Source: Alligator mississippiensis
Taxonomy: Eukaryota > Chordata > Crocodylia > Alligatoridae
Length of the DNA: 64,000 nucleotides
Assembly (NCBI RefSeq): GCF_030867095.1
Contig: NC_081829.1
Span: 66,981,181-67,045,180 of the forward strand
Reading direction: 5' to 3'
Positions within the stretch are counted from its first letter, which is position 1. Each line of letters begins with the position of its first letter. This document shows, piece after piece, positions 43,722 through 64,000 of this stretch. The position numbers and the translations under genes were made by a program. Under the pieces are notes generated by a model. The model did no database searches and had not been told where the DNA came from. It worked only from the letters and a program-made list of their open reading frames with translations.

Positions 43722-45230
43722 AAAAAAAAAACCTGGTTCCAAGTGCCTATCTCCTTGAGAGGGTTTGTGCCTCCATCTGGCTCACAGTTAGGCAACGAGT
43801 TATATTTTAAGCTGTGATAGCCAAATCCAATGCTTCTTCTCAACCTTTCCTACTAGTCACCTTAGGTAGCCCACTGTTCACCCCACTGGCTTCCAAAAAA
43901 CTCTAGGTACCTAACTTTCGTTTGGCAGCTTGAGTCACTACACAACACCAGAGATAGTTAGATACTTCAGAATGGGCGCCACAAGAGCCTCTGTATTCAG
44001 CGTGGAAATAATGACAACTAGCAAATGGAAAATGCTGGAACCACCAGCATGTCCTGCACTGAGGCTCTTCCAAAAAGGTGCATTTCTGCCTATTCCATAA
44101 CCACAACTCCTCTCCTATAGATTTTTTTCTCCAAAAACTAAGCAGAGATTTTTTTTTCTTCTAACCCAGCGTGAGTGGAGGGGCTATCACCACCTCTGCA
44201 CAGTTTGAGAACTCACCTGGGACCTAGGAGAGTAACGTTGAGTTCTCTCCTCTCTCTCAAAAGGTAAACTCTAAACTCACTTCTTCCAGCTGTTGGAAGA
44301 CAGCCCTTGCGCTAGTCAATGGAATAGTTGAGGAAAGAGCACTCTTCATCTTGTTTGTTTCACTTTGCAAAAAAGAATTCAAGTTTCGTTGGGCTGGAGA
44401 GTAGATACCAGCAGGATTATGACTGTAGTCTGGCAGTTGTGATATTCCCCTCAAAAAGGGACTCAAGTCTCAGTCCTTGTTCCCACAACTGTTTCAGTAC
44501 TTTACATTAAACAGGCACAGCTAGAATATGAAGACACTAGAGTACGGGGGCTGGAAACTAGGAAGCTTCTAACTAAACTGAGTTCCCAGAAACTTGAATT
44601 TGTTTATATGACATGTCATAGCTTCAACAGGAGAGTGGTGTGTAGTTCTGCCACTGGTTGGTTGGTAGTGAGTGCAATCACTGAGGGGTAGGAGATGTGT
44701 GTATGAATCCCCTCAGACACAGGAGAAATTGGAACAGGGAAACACACATACCAAGTGACTGAGCTTATCTATACAATGCAGTAAAGGTGTGCCTCACCTA
44801 GTCCATGAAAGTTTTGAGGGAAAAGTGACCTCTATTCTGATCTAAAAGAGATGTAGGTTCAGGAAGTGAGCTCTGCATCTGTGGACCCAAAGAGAGGGGT
44901 GTTGCCATATAATTTTGAGTACTTTTGCTGCTTAATTCCCAGAAAGAATGTCTCACACTCCAGCATTTCCTAATTGATTCTCTCTAGGTAGCTCCCGACT
45001 CAGCTTGCTGCTTTCTATGGATCCCAGTATGTGAGCCTGGCTGGGAAAGTTAGATGTATCATCACTCAGCATTCTGACATTCATGTCCCCACAAATCAGT
45101 TTCTGTGGTGCCTTTTGCAGTCTTGGAGATCTGTGAGGCATCACATTAGTCACTGCATTATCTCCCTTGGTCGGGGCTCTAGTCTCCTCTATGTCCTTCT
45201 CTGGTTCAGACAGTTTGTTCCTTCACCTGT

Positions 45231-45525
45231 CATAGTATCATAGTATCATAGTGCTTAGGGTCGGAAGGGACCTAAACAGATCAACAGGTCCGACCCCGTG
45301 CCCCAGGCAGGAACAGGTGCTGGGGTCATATCACCCCAGGCAAATATCTGTCCAGCCTCCTCTTGAAGACCCCCAAGGTAGAAGAGAGTACCAGCTCACT
45401 TGGGAGCCCATGCCAGAGCCTGGCAGCCCTAACTGTAAAGTAATGTCTCCTGATGTCCAGCCTGAGCCTTCTATCTAACAATTTGTGGCCATTATTCCTA
45501 GTAACCCCAGGTCCTTCCTCCATGT
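45231..45525 (-). mobile_element. CR1 LINE 3' end, antisense
   Basis: It begins with CATAGTATCATAGTATCATAG and GGTCGGAAGGGACCT, the reversed CR1 tail. The minus strand encodes the end of CR1 reverse transcriptase (ARLWHGLPSEL, LGVFKRRLDRYL). It lies in the lipase pseudogene. Confidence 0.88.
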
Positions 45526-46933
45526 GTTGTGAGTGTTACCCATTCCTTCTGTAAATATTTCCTTCAATTGTCTCCACTCTGTAAGATCTAGAACCTACCT
45601 CATGAGTGACAACTACCACCTGCATCTAAATTTTACCATTCTGCAAGTGTACCCTGTCTTGGGGTAGCAAGGGTTCTAGTCCAAGTCAGAGATAAAGAAA
45701 GGAAGATTAACATCTCACATGTCAGTAACTACTCCAAACTATAGGTGGGTTCTTGTTGGAAAAGAAAAATGTAGAAGATTATTCAAAACAAAGTGGTAGA
45801 AACCATGGTTATGGAGAAATGAATGCACTGAGTACATGCTAAACTAAACAAAGAGGAAAAAATAGATATTGAGATTTAGTTACTGTTTATTTAACACTCA
45901 GTGATTTGTATAGCTCTCTTAATTAACAGTTTTATTAACAAGTTCAGTAAGCTTGCCAATTCATAGAATTAAGTTTCAATTAAAGAAATCCCCAGAAACC
46001 ACATTTCCAGAGCTGCATGAAAAGGTTTGTCTAACTTGTTAATGCCCTGAGGATCAGATCCTAGCACAACACATCTTTAAACAGAATGTGCTAAATTCAC
46101 TTGTGATGGCTTCCCCGCCTCCCTCCACACACACACCATTTCTGCTGCTCCTGCATCAATGAGACTTTCTGATGTAATTTAAAAAAAAATTAAGTTGCTA
46201 CCCCTTGTGATATAGAGTCAATTTAAAAGAGCTGTGTATGCTGGATCTTAAAATGATAGAACCCAATGACAGGCTTATGCAGAAGGTCTTGGCCTTGGAC
46301 TGAAGAAACTCAGGTTCTGTTCCTTGCTCTGTCACATCTTTCTCCTATCACTGTAAGCGGACATTTAATATGTTTGTCTACCATAGTTCCCAGTGGTAAA
46401 TTGAGCCTAATAATAATATTAATACTTAAGAGTGCTGTGTAGATAGATCCATCAAGGTTTCTGAGATGCCTTTGGGTAGGTACTACAAAAAACCCTAATT
46501 AAATGAATCCCTCCAATAGTTTAAAAATCCTATTTCAAATGCCAGTTGAGGAAGCTCAGAAAGGTGTGGTCTACGAGCATATGGAGCATAAGAAATAAAA
46601 CAAACTTCAGTTTACTCTGTGCCTATCAGTCAGGAAATCTGAATGGAAAGCTAAGGCACCCAACAATGTTGGAAGTGTGTGTGTTTGTGCAAAATTTGTA
46701 ACATGGATCGAAATGCCATAACCACCAAATTATGTGCCAATGCTAGTCTTTAGAAATGAATAATTATAATTTTTAAGAGTTCCTCACAAACCAGCTGTCA
46801 AATCATGGGACAATTGTTATTCACATGCCATACAAATGTCCAGAAAGAGGAAGAATTGTTACCAATAGTGGCAGAGAAGATTAAAAGCAGGGTAGATTTT
46901 CACCATATAGACTAACCAAAGTGTGTGTATGTA

Positions 46934-46976
46934 GAGAGAGAGAGACAGACACAGACAGACAGAGACAGAGAGGGAC
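46934..46976 (+). repeat. (GA)n/(ACAG)n microsatellite
   Basis: An AGAGAGAG run passing into CAGACAGACAG-like repeats. Confidence 0.85.
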
Positions 46977-47090
46977 TTTGAATTTAAGACATACACCCAA
47001 TAATTACATTCTAGACATGGAAAATTATAAATTTGTTATAATTTTCCACGTCTAGAATGTAATTATTGTGAGGTCATCTTAAATTTACCA
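46977..47090. repeat. Foldback (hairpin) sequence
   Basis: Arms of 32 bp at 46998-47029 and 47037-47068 are inverted partners with a single mismatch and a 7-base loop. Similarity continues imperfectly outward (AATTTAAGA/TCTTAAATT) to about 46977 and 47090. Confidence 0.9.
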
Positions 47091-47739
47091 TCCCACCCAG
47101 CTGCAGCAGAAAAACAGCAGCAAAGTGGCTGGCAATTGGAAAAGCAGAAGTGAGGGGGTGGTTGGGAGGTGGAAGTAGAAGTGGGGAGAAGCAGTGGGGA
47201 AAGCAGGGGTGGGGGAGAGGCATCCTGCCCCTCATCTCTTTCCCCTCTGGTGACTACTACCCCACCATTTACCTCCTCTTGCTGCTTTCCCCACTGACCT
47301 GGGCACCAGCAGCACTCCTTCCCTGCTCTGCTCTCATCCCCCCTCCCCCTTCCATGGGGAGAAAGGGGAAGGGGGAGCGGAGAAAAGGAGCAGATCAGTG
47401 ATGGAGAAATCTGCAGTTTGCTGCTGATGCTGCCCCTACCCTATTTGGGCTCTCTCCATTTCTTACAGCTCCCAAGACAAGGCTTCGTTTCACATGATGA
47501 ATTGGGAAAAGAAACCATCTTAAAGTTGAATAATTACAGTTCATAGCACAAGCTTTCATGGGCTGAAGCTCACTTCATCAGAAAAGACTGAGGCAGAATT
47601 AAGTGATCAAATTTGATTCTTACTGTTTTATTTTTGTGGATTAGGAAAAGAAGAAAATAGACTTTTTCACTTCAGAATTTGTTACAAAATGTCTACAGTT
47701 TACAGGTTTTCATTCCTAGTCTATTCCCCGCTTTTTCAG

Positions 47740-47973
47740 ACACCTCCTCCAGCACACAACATAGAAAACATTAACATGCCAATTGCTGTTCAGAGTGGTG
47801 GATGTGACCTCCTACCTGACCCAAAGGAATTTGCGCTATTACTCCCTCAATTACCTAATCTCATTTTTTATGAGCATGTTCCTGAATGGAACCATATAGA
47901 TTTAATCTGGGGTCTTGATGTATTGAATCATTCGTATGTGTAAATCATTCAGATGATGAAAAAGCATCCCTAA
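47740..47973 (+). pseudogene. Lipase last-exon relic with premature stop
   Basis: It follows a usable acceptor (CTTTTTCAG to 47739). The frame reads TPPPAHNIENINMPIAV, keeps the Asp (SGGCDLLPDP) and His (WNHIDLIWGLD) positions, then hits TAA at 47941-47943, where the intact gene has the Lys of YTKI. The original stop position is still recognisable at 47971-47973. Confidence 0.92.
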
Positions 47974-48186
47974 AGCCATAGAGCAGGGCTTGAAATGGTA
48001 TGATTTGACCTCCTGGGGCTTGTTTGCTTCATGTTGGCAATGGGTGATTAGTTTTGGTATTGTTTTTTTCTTAAAAGCTTGTGTACTCAGAGGATCAGGA
48101 AAAGGATTTACTGTGATCAATTTGGATTTTTCTTCATGCATGTGTCACTATACCATATTTTTCATCCTATCAATACTCATAGGCAG

Positions 48187-49501
48187 TAGGGCTGTGCGAA
48201 ATACCATTGTTTCATTTCAATGTCTGTTTCACCATTTTGAAGGGACAGTGCTTCATTTCATTGTTTCTTTTCATTCTGAAGCACTGTCCCATTTTGTTTC
48301 ACTGAAACTGTTTCACTGTTTCGACTCATTTCGACATTTTCCCCATAGGCTATAATGGGGAATCATGAAAATGCCAAAACTGTTGTCATTTGTTGCCTGA
48401 TTTGGATGCAAATTATAGGGATCATAACCCCTTCTGAAGTCACGAAGTCTGCCAAGTTTCAAGGAGATAAGTGCAGAGGTGTCTCAGAAACTGCTCCTCA
48501 AAGTCTTGAAAGCAAAATTTCCCAGCAGCCTCCTGATATCCAGCACCCATATCCCCAGGGGCTTGTACCCCCGGGAGGGCTGCGGGGCTGTGCAGAACTC
48601 CCCCTGGGGGTGCGGGCCCTCAGGTCTGTGCTGGACATGAGGCTTCTACTGCCACCTTGGACCGGTGCCAGGCACAGCCCACACCCAGCACCGGGGAAGA
48701 CTAATGCTGTAGCTGGCCCTAGGCAGCAGCAACAGCCTCCTGTCAATCAGGCATGGATCCAGGGGCCCACATGCCCAGGAGGGCTGCAGGGCTGTGCCAG
48801 ACTCCTGGGGGTGTGGATCCTCGATCTGCACCCCAGATGAGAGGAGGCTTCCCTGTCACCTGAGACTGGTGCTGGGCGTGGGCTGTGCCCACTGGAGAAA
48901 ATTGCTGCTGCCACCTGTCCCAGGCAGCAGCAACAGCTTCCTCTCATCAAGCATGCAGATCTAGGGGCTTACACTCCTGGGAGGAGTCTGGCACAGCCCA
49001 GCATCCCTCCTGGGGGTGCAAGCCCCCAGATCTGCACCCTGGATGACAGAAGGCTCAGGCTGAAGAAGCAGCAATCTTGTCTGGTCCTGGGTGCAGCCCA
49101 TGCCCAGCAACAGTCCCAGGTGGGAGAGGCAGCCTGAGCCTCTTCTCATCCAGGGTGCAGATCCAGGGGGAGGCAGGAGGAGCTGGCAATGCCCTCCGAT
49201 CGGCTCTGCCAGGCCCATGAAGCACAGCCCAGAGGTGGGAGGCTGGTAGTGTCAGGGCTATACTCCCTGCCAGGCTGAGCTACATGGGGCTGCAGAGCTG
49301 CTCAGAGCACAGCCCTGGCTCTCCTCTGCCTCCAACCTGGCTTCTTCAAAACTCAAAATGTTTCAAAACTTTCAAAACATTTTGAGTGCCCTCATTTCAT
49401 TTTGAAGCTGTTTCGATGCTTTTTGTTTCATTTCAATTTCACTGTTTTGAGCTCAAAACACATCAAAGCAGCTTCCAAATGAAACAGTTGGCACAGCCAT
49501 A
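48187..49501. mobile_element. hAT-type element, third relative of 2011-3149
   Basis: It begins TAGGGCTGTGCGAAAT and ends TTGGCACAGCCATA. Shared interior includes CCCCATAGGCTATAATGGGGAATCATGAAA and TTTCAAGGAGATAAG. The middle is filled with GC-rich sequence. No target duplication recognised. Confidence 0.65.
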
Positions 49502-51166
49502 CTTTCTACCCATCTTCCTCAAGCTTCCTGTTTGCAAAATGGGAATAATAAATTATCTGCCTCATGGGGAATATAGCTAACATGGGAATATAGCTAACAT
49601 TTGTGAAACACTTTGAAGATGAATAGACCTACCTAAATGTTAAATGCTATTAAGGCATACTGAAAGGCTTATTTCAGCTTTCCAAATATGTATTATTTTT
49701 TATATCCAGTCCACTTTGTTGTAAAAGTTGAACTAAAAAAATCAAACAACTTAATCTGACAAGTGTCTGTAATATACAAATATTCAGCAACCTGCACTAA
49801 CTACACAGTCCAGCATTTGAGCTTAACGGAACCACCTTATGTGTCTTCCTGTAATCAGCACCAAACCTTTAGGTAAGCTTTGGTGCTCATCTGTAAGTGA
49901 GGTACTTGGCTCCATTTTCAGTCCTCTTCTGTAATGTTTTTATTTTCTTATTTTCTATTGATATTTGCGGTTCTTTCAGTGGGTTTATGACACTAAATAA
50001 AATTAACTGTGATCATCTACAGGACTGCTCTCTTAAATATGTCCTGTTGATTTAACATTATGTGGAAATTTTATTAGTATTGTTGTTGTTAGTTTATCAC
50101 TAAATCAAGGAATTTAATGAATAATGGATGCATATTTATAGAAATGCTTTGCTTGTACTTCCCATACCCTATTACTATCAGCAGTTTAAGACTAATAAAT
50201 ATAGAATCATACATTGATCTGTTGGTGTGTCTAATTTAGGGCCAGTCTAAAATCAGGATGGCTAGGCTTGCCTATCATATATTCTTTAGTTTTTATCTTG
50301 CGTCACATCCTCCATTCTGCTCTCCAAGAATGGCAGCTCTAATTCCTGTTTTGCTTTCTCACTCCCACCTCATTTTTCAAGACTTTCTCTGAAGTGAATA
50401 TCAAACAAACCAAGCACATGATATAAATGTTTCTGGTCTGATCCTCAGACACATAGAAGCCCAATGGGATCTTTGCCATTGACTTAAATAGGATAGGATA
50501 GAGCCTTTGATTTAGAATTCACTTACAGGTTCACTTTCTCTGCATTGATGAGCAGTAGTAAATGGGCCATAATGCAGCCCAAAATCCTCTTTTAGATGTA
50601 AAATGTATTTTAGTTTATCCATGCGGAAGTCAGTCCCTCCACCTCCCATGCCTGCCCTACAGATAGATGGGTATGTTAGGAAATGGAGGTATATGAAAGA
50701 ATTCTGCTTTTCTACAGCAATCTTCCATCATTGTAGGGGCCCTTTGCCAATTTGGAAATGCCCTGTAGTAGCTGTAAGCATTATTGGTGGCACTGACCTG
50801 GTCCTAAGAACTGAGGAGCTATAACCAGCTCCTCAAGATCTCTTCTTCTGCACCAAGTATAACCCAGGGAAGAGTCTGGCTCTTTATTGATTAGTTTGGA
50901 AGGATTTGATTTTGGTTTGTCTGTTTTACCTTCACTAAAACCAAATAACAGATAAACAAGAAAACAAAAGGTGTGAGAATGAAAATTCCCCAAGAACTCC
51001 ATGTGGAATCAGGCCCCAAAGGTCCATCATTTACCATTAACAAATTCAAGTGAAAAGCTGAAAACATTCTGTATTTGTTACCTCCCATGGCAGCTGGTTT
51101 TTGGTTAATTATATTTGGTAAAATGTTAAAAATCAAATGCTCTGAAATATAACTTTCAAATATACT
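49502..51166. other. Intergenic DNA and ANKRD22 downstream flank
   Basis: No gene seen between the repeat and the 3' untranslated region of ANKRD22. Confidence 0.4.
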
Positions 51167-51172
51167 TTTATT
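51167..51172 (-). promoter_or_regulatory. Candidate ANKRD22 poly(A) signal
   Basis: AATAAA on the minus strand about 340 bases after the stop. A second AATAAA lies at 50883-50888. Which is used cannot be told from sequence. Confidence 0.45.
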
Positions 51173-51512
51173 TCGAAATATAATGTGAATAATGACATCT
51201 ACAGACATTACATTTCAAAAAATGAATATAGATACCTTTTTTAATTCCATGATAGTATAAATAAAGCAATAAACATTGGGGTAAATTCACTTTTCTGTCA
51301 AAATGGAATGAAAATAAGCTAACTCCTTCTAGACATGGCAGAACACACAGCCACATGTGTACTTGACTGCAACCAATAGATATAATACATGTCTCCGATA
51401 AACATCACTATCTTAAAACATCCTGCCTTGCAGTCTTGGTATGGCATAATAAGGACTGCCAAAATAAGTAATTTTTGAATGCCTAACAACCTTGATACCA
51501 TCCTATTCAAGG

Positions 51513-60091
<8,579 letters not shown>

Positions 60092-60337
60092 CTAGGGAAA
60101 AGAAGGAAGGACATATTAATGAAATACATACATGATATGGTCGATTCTTGCAAGGAATCAAGCCCTTCCCCTGAGATAAGGTAAGTTCCTTTTAAAGCAG
60201 ATGGGAAACAAGCGCACTAGTATCTCCTGTGAAGTACTCAGCATCTGGCAGGATCAGCCCCTGTGAAAGGTAGTGAAGGCTAATATATAACTGATAAACA
60301 AGTGAGTCTAGCACAGATATGGAGACATCTCTATGCA

Positions 60338-60720
60338 GGGGCAATGCATAGGGGGTGCACACTGGTACACATGCACCTTCTGCGTGTGGTGGTGCACCCC
60401 CTGCAAAAAGGCACCACTGACACTGTCAGCAGCGCCCGCAGGTGGTCATTGTTCACCACCCCGCTGCTGGCACCTCCGGTGGTGTCTGTGGGCAGTCCAT
60501 AATTGCCCCTGACCACTGCTAGGTGGTCGCCAACCCATGATCGGCGCTCACCACCACCCCCTCACCCCCCCCCCGCTTCCAACAGTGCCAGCAGAGCCTG
60601 AGGGAGCTCTCCGTTCACCACTGCTGGACTCCCGCTGCTGCCATACTCCCGCCACCACCGGTGCAGCCGTGCCCCTCCAGCCACTGGGGGTACGTGCCAT
60701 TCATGCCTCTACATTACTGT
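60338..60720. repeat. GC-rich repeat, probable DNA-transposon remnant
   Basis: It begins CAGGGGCAATGCATAGGGGGTGC and ends near GTACGTGCCATTCATGCCTCT, loosely inverted. The interior has CCACC-rich runs. Confidence 0.3.
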
Positions 60721-63700
60721 AGCTAGAATTGTACATAGGATTAAAAAAAGAGAGACACTGTCCAGACTAGTTCCTATAAAGACCATTTATTCCTATAAAG
60801 ACCAGAGTCAAGACTGAGGGCTACAATGGGAGCTGGATTTGTTCACTAATGTAGATGTGCATGTCAGTATCAGAGCACAGCTTAGAAGAATATGAAATTC
60901 ACATGGACTTTGGAAAATGAATACTGTTAACTCTTCCAGAAGAAGGAAGAAAATACTAAAAGATAAATACTAAAAATAGAGTATGTGTGTTTATATGTAC
61001 ATCTATGCAAAAATATTTGTCCTGATGCCCTCTTTTTTTGGGGGGGGGCGGGGGGCGGGAGTCGTATACTGAAGAATACTAAACATCTTTTATAGGATTA
61101 GTTACATGTATAACATTCCATGAGATCAGGCCAAGTTAGGTAAAATGGCTTCTCTCATCTTACTTGTCATCTATTACTCATAATAGTTAGTAGTAATTGT
61201 CTACACATCCAGAAGGGAGAAACTAAAGAAGGAAAACGATAAAGTAGATGTGCAGTAGTACAATAAGCAACCACTGTTGCAGCCTGGCCAGTCTCTGCTG
61301 CCATCCAGGCTGCATACCTTCAGTGTTACATTTCTGTGTTAGTTGAGAGTCAAGGGCTAGTACAGCTATCTAACTTGATGATGCCTTGGGCTAAACAGTA
61401 ATTCAGATGAGATGGATGCTGCAATTATAGTTAATTCCACCAGATGGTGGTAGGAAATGCATCACAGTGCAACTATGTACCTTCCCTATTACCTTCAGAT
61501 GAATCAGGTGAGGAAAGCATTAGGTTTGGCAGTACTGTAATAAACTTTGGTACTTCTTGTTCCTATTTCTTCCCAGAGGATGGTGCTGTATGCAGAACTG
61601 AAAGCTACTAGTGCAGTTCAGCAATTTGAATTCCTTCTTCTTGGTAGCTTTACTTTTGTTAGGTTAGGTATTTGTTTCTATATTTTTACCTAAGAAATCA
61701 ATAACAGACCATTTCAACCATGCAAAGAGCCTACTGACTTCATTGGAGCAAACCACAAAGCACTATGAGTTCATTTCTGAACTAAGCACTCAGGACCACA
61801 AAAGGACTTGAAGGCATACTTTATTACAGATACAGGATATTTGCTGAACAAGTAGGTACCATTTTTACACAGTCCATTTTCTGAACACAACCACAGTTGA
61901 AGTCAAAATTGAGTGACTATTTTAAGGATAACCTAAAAAGACAGCATTTGTGGAAGAGGAGGAAATGGTGATCAAAGAGATAAAGAACACAATTTCCTGC
62001 AAGAATAAATTAGGCTTAATTTTTTTGATCACAAGAGTTATCTGGAATGCTGATATCTGCACCCACATCTCAGTTCCTACAAGGCTGTGGGACTGAATAT
62101 TTTTACTTCCTCTTCGTAGCCCACAGATTTCTGTCTCTGCAACAACTAGAGTTGGTAGGAGCAAGTGAGGAGTCAAATGCCCTTGACACATCTTGCACTT
62201 AAGATATGATTAATTGGTGCAAGGGGAACCTAGGGCCATAATCCTGGGCTCCTCCTACACTGGCAATATGGCATAATGGGATCTGATGCTAGATCCCACA
62301 ATCATGCCTCCTGCTATGCACATGTGACATAGTAGGAAGCACAATTGTTGGGATCATGTATTAGATCCCATCATGATTTCTTTTTAACATGTCAGTGACC
62401 TCCTGAGAGTTGTGATGCTCAACTTCCAGCTATCCATCTTGCAGGTAGAAAGTAAAACTGAGGAGAACCATGCAGGCAAGTCATTTTCTGGGAAGCTGTC
62501 ATTTTTGATTTTCCAGATAGAAAATGAAAATTTGAGGGGGAAATTTAAATATTCCCTTGGAAAAAAATGATTTTTAAAATGGACTTCTTACCATCAAAAA
62601 GGATTCAAATGAAAATTCCTCAGTCCCAAATACTAAAAAATTATGTGCTGACAGATGCGTGTGAGGCGGGGGTGGGGGAGAACTCACTTTACCAGAAGCA
62701 GTAGCACATTACTTAGTCCTGGCTCTGTAGCATCTGTATAGATCAGGTGTTTCAGTAGGGTTTTTTGGTGCTTTTATCTAATAGCTGATTCAACCCTAGA
62801 CATGTGGTATGGTAGCTAATGCGGAGAGGTGTCTGTGTGTGTGCATATCCAATTTCACTGAGACAGGCAGGAAGAACAGTGTCCACTTAGGGCTTTTTGG
62901 AGCTAATCAACAGGTCAGCTGGTAATGTACCTCCATTCCTTCCTTGAAAAAAGCTGTTTAAGAAGAGCTTGAACTACTAAGAAAGGCTTTTGTTTTGTTC
63001 ATGGGCTGATAAACACTTATCAGCTCCCTGCTGGCTCCCTTGCCTGTCAGGTTTGCTGCAGACAGTATGACGAAACAGGGAGAGGGAGATTGAAAAGCTC
63101 ATTATCATGAACAGATGCATGCACTGCACTGGCAGTGCTAGCCAGGGGCTGGGGTCTAGCAACACTCCTGCCCCTTGAGCAGAGAGCGGGGAAAAGTCTG
63201 GGATGGTGCAGGCCATCTGGGGTTTACACCCCTCCCTAGTCAGAATGTCCTGCTGGGGCCTGGCCACATATGCCTTCACCTCAGCACTGTAGAAGGAAAG
63301 GGAAGGTTGCTTTAGTGCCCCCCCAGCTTCTAGCCTGAGCCACTACAGGCATATGCCTGCATTTCTTCAGTCCAGAGGGAATGTCTGAACAGTTGCAAAC
63401 TGGTTCAAACTAGGCAGGTTAGACTAACCTGCAAAGATTGAATCAATTCAGGCTCAGGCTTTTTGAATGTCTGTCTCTAGGTAGTATGACTAGAGCAAGG
63501 AGGGAACAGGTTGCATAACAGGAAAGATTGAGAGTTGGATTACTGCTGCTGCATAAAATTAAAGTTTATTTTGTTCAGACTTTTCTACATTTTGTCCAAG
63601 ACCTTGTCATTTACAGCTGTGGATCTGTTTATACAAAAAAGCAGGGAGTACTCCACCTAATACAAATAATACTAGAAAGTGATATTCCTTGAGGAGGAGA

Positions 63701-64000
63701 TGTTCCTTTAGCTCTACAATCTGGTTTGCTAGCTCTTCACTTGCAGTCTCTTAAAAAATTACTCAGCAAAAGGCAACCGGCTGATTCTGAGGTCAGTGTT
63801 TATGGCATGAAACTTGTGGGAAAAGTGCTAAAGTCTTAATATTAAGGTTGCAACTTCTCCTTCATTAATGGAAAATCAGTGCTGATAACAGCTATAGTGC
63901 CTTAGGCTGTCTATATACTGCTCATTTGCATTCTAGTAGAACATGTCAGAGCAGACTCAATTAATAGAACACTCCCGTATTACCTCACCATCATGTGTAT
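60721..64000 (-). other. ANKRD22 intron 1 (right part of window)
   Basis: No exon found. A MITE-like start (TTAGGCTGTCTATATACTG...AACATGTCAGAGCAGACTC) at about 63902 is cut by the window edge and resembles the right part of 18871-19211 in inverse order. Confidence 0.4.
61039..61060 (+). repeat. G-run tract
   Basis: Three adjacent G-runs, separated by single C, after a short T-run. Confidence 0.8.

Larger units (their letters stand above)
43111..47973 (+). pseudogene. Partial duplicated lipase pseudogene (exon 7 and exon 9 relics)
   Basis: Two relics of the neighbouring lipase gene occur in the same order and strand. The exon 7 relic (43111-43165) keeps CTGCTGGAACATCTGTACAA and a GT donor but lacks one base relative to the intact exon and has lost its 5' part. 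The exon 9 relic (47740-47973) is described separately. Sequence between them also matches the lipase introns, for example GAGAAATGAATGCA at 45811 and 37297, and GTGTTGTGTAGATGAAT at 37660 against the similar string at 46431. The exon 8 equivalent was not found; a CR1 lies in that interval. This is a tandem DNA duplication, not a processed copy. Confidence 0.88.

Noticed and set aside
43485..43817. 110-codon frame with a Cys-Val run
   Set aside because: Created by the (TG)n microsatellite.
45600..45730. Expected position of an exon 8 copy in the lipase pseudogene
   Set aside because: No sequence resembling the 72-nt exon was found; intron similarity resumes only downstream, so the exon appears lost.
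62350..62400. Minus-strand ATGGGATCT considered as ANKRD22 first exon
   Set aside because: Following codons do not match the ILYSE-type start and no donor follows in the right place; exon 1 is more likely outside the window.

Overview
This is vertebrate chromosomal DNA with no prokaryotic or viral backbone: genes are split into short exons with GT-AG introns, and the space between is packed with interspersed repeats. CR1 LINE tails ending in ATTCTATG-like units, many non-autonomous hAT-type DNA transposons with 8-bp target duplications, and a class III-like endogenous retrovirus (ERV) point to a non-avian sauropsid. A crocodilian is my first guess and a turtle is possible. That is inference from repeat content, not a database result.

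Two host genes are certain. (1) A complete acid-lipase-family gene on the + strand has nine coding exons from 3898 to 38548 and encodes 403 aa with signal peptide and Ser180-Asp349-His378 triad; it is LIPM-like by position. (2) ANKRD22 on the - strand has coding exons 2-6 between 51513 and 60091. These encode 184 codons, and the seven-codon first exon lies beyond the right edge. Lipase on + followed by ANKRD22 on - is the LIPM-ANKRD22 arrangement of the mammalian acid-lipase cluster. Between them is a decayed partial copy of the lipase gene (exon 7-like at 43111, exon 9-like at 47740 with a premature stop, and matching intron sequence), so the lipase 3' half was tandemly duplicated and then died.

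Layout: 1-596 LINE reverse transcriptase fragment; 2011-3149 hAT-type element; 3891-38548 lipase gene. Lipase intron 1 holds a full-length antisense ERV (4720-11202, both LTRs, 5-bp target duplication, serine-tRNA-type primer site, broken gag and pol, no recognisable env), a hAT-type element with a GT-rich core, and CR1. Intron 6 holds a dead APE-type LINE (23600-27010) and two LTR-like GC-rich repeats, one with a 7 x 30 bp minisatellite. 38549-51512 holds the lipase pseudogene among hAT, CR1 and simple repeats. 51513-64000 is ANKRD22, whose intron between exons 4 and 5 carries a 515-bp inverted repeat with arms that differ at only two positions by eye.

The lipase should be a secreted or lysosomal neutral-lipid hydrolase and ANKRD22 a small membrane-associated ankyrin protein. 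Nothing here shows that they work together beyond conserved neighbourhood. The observations most worth following are the substitutions next to the lipase oxyanion hole, the lipase pseudogene, the near-perfect inverted repeat, and the young ERV with a small membrane-segment ORF near its 3' LTR.
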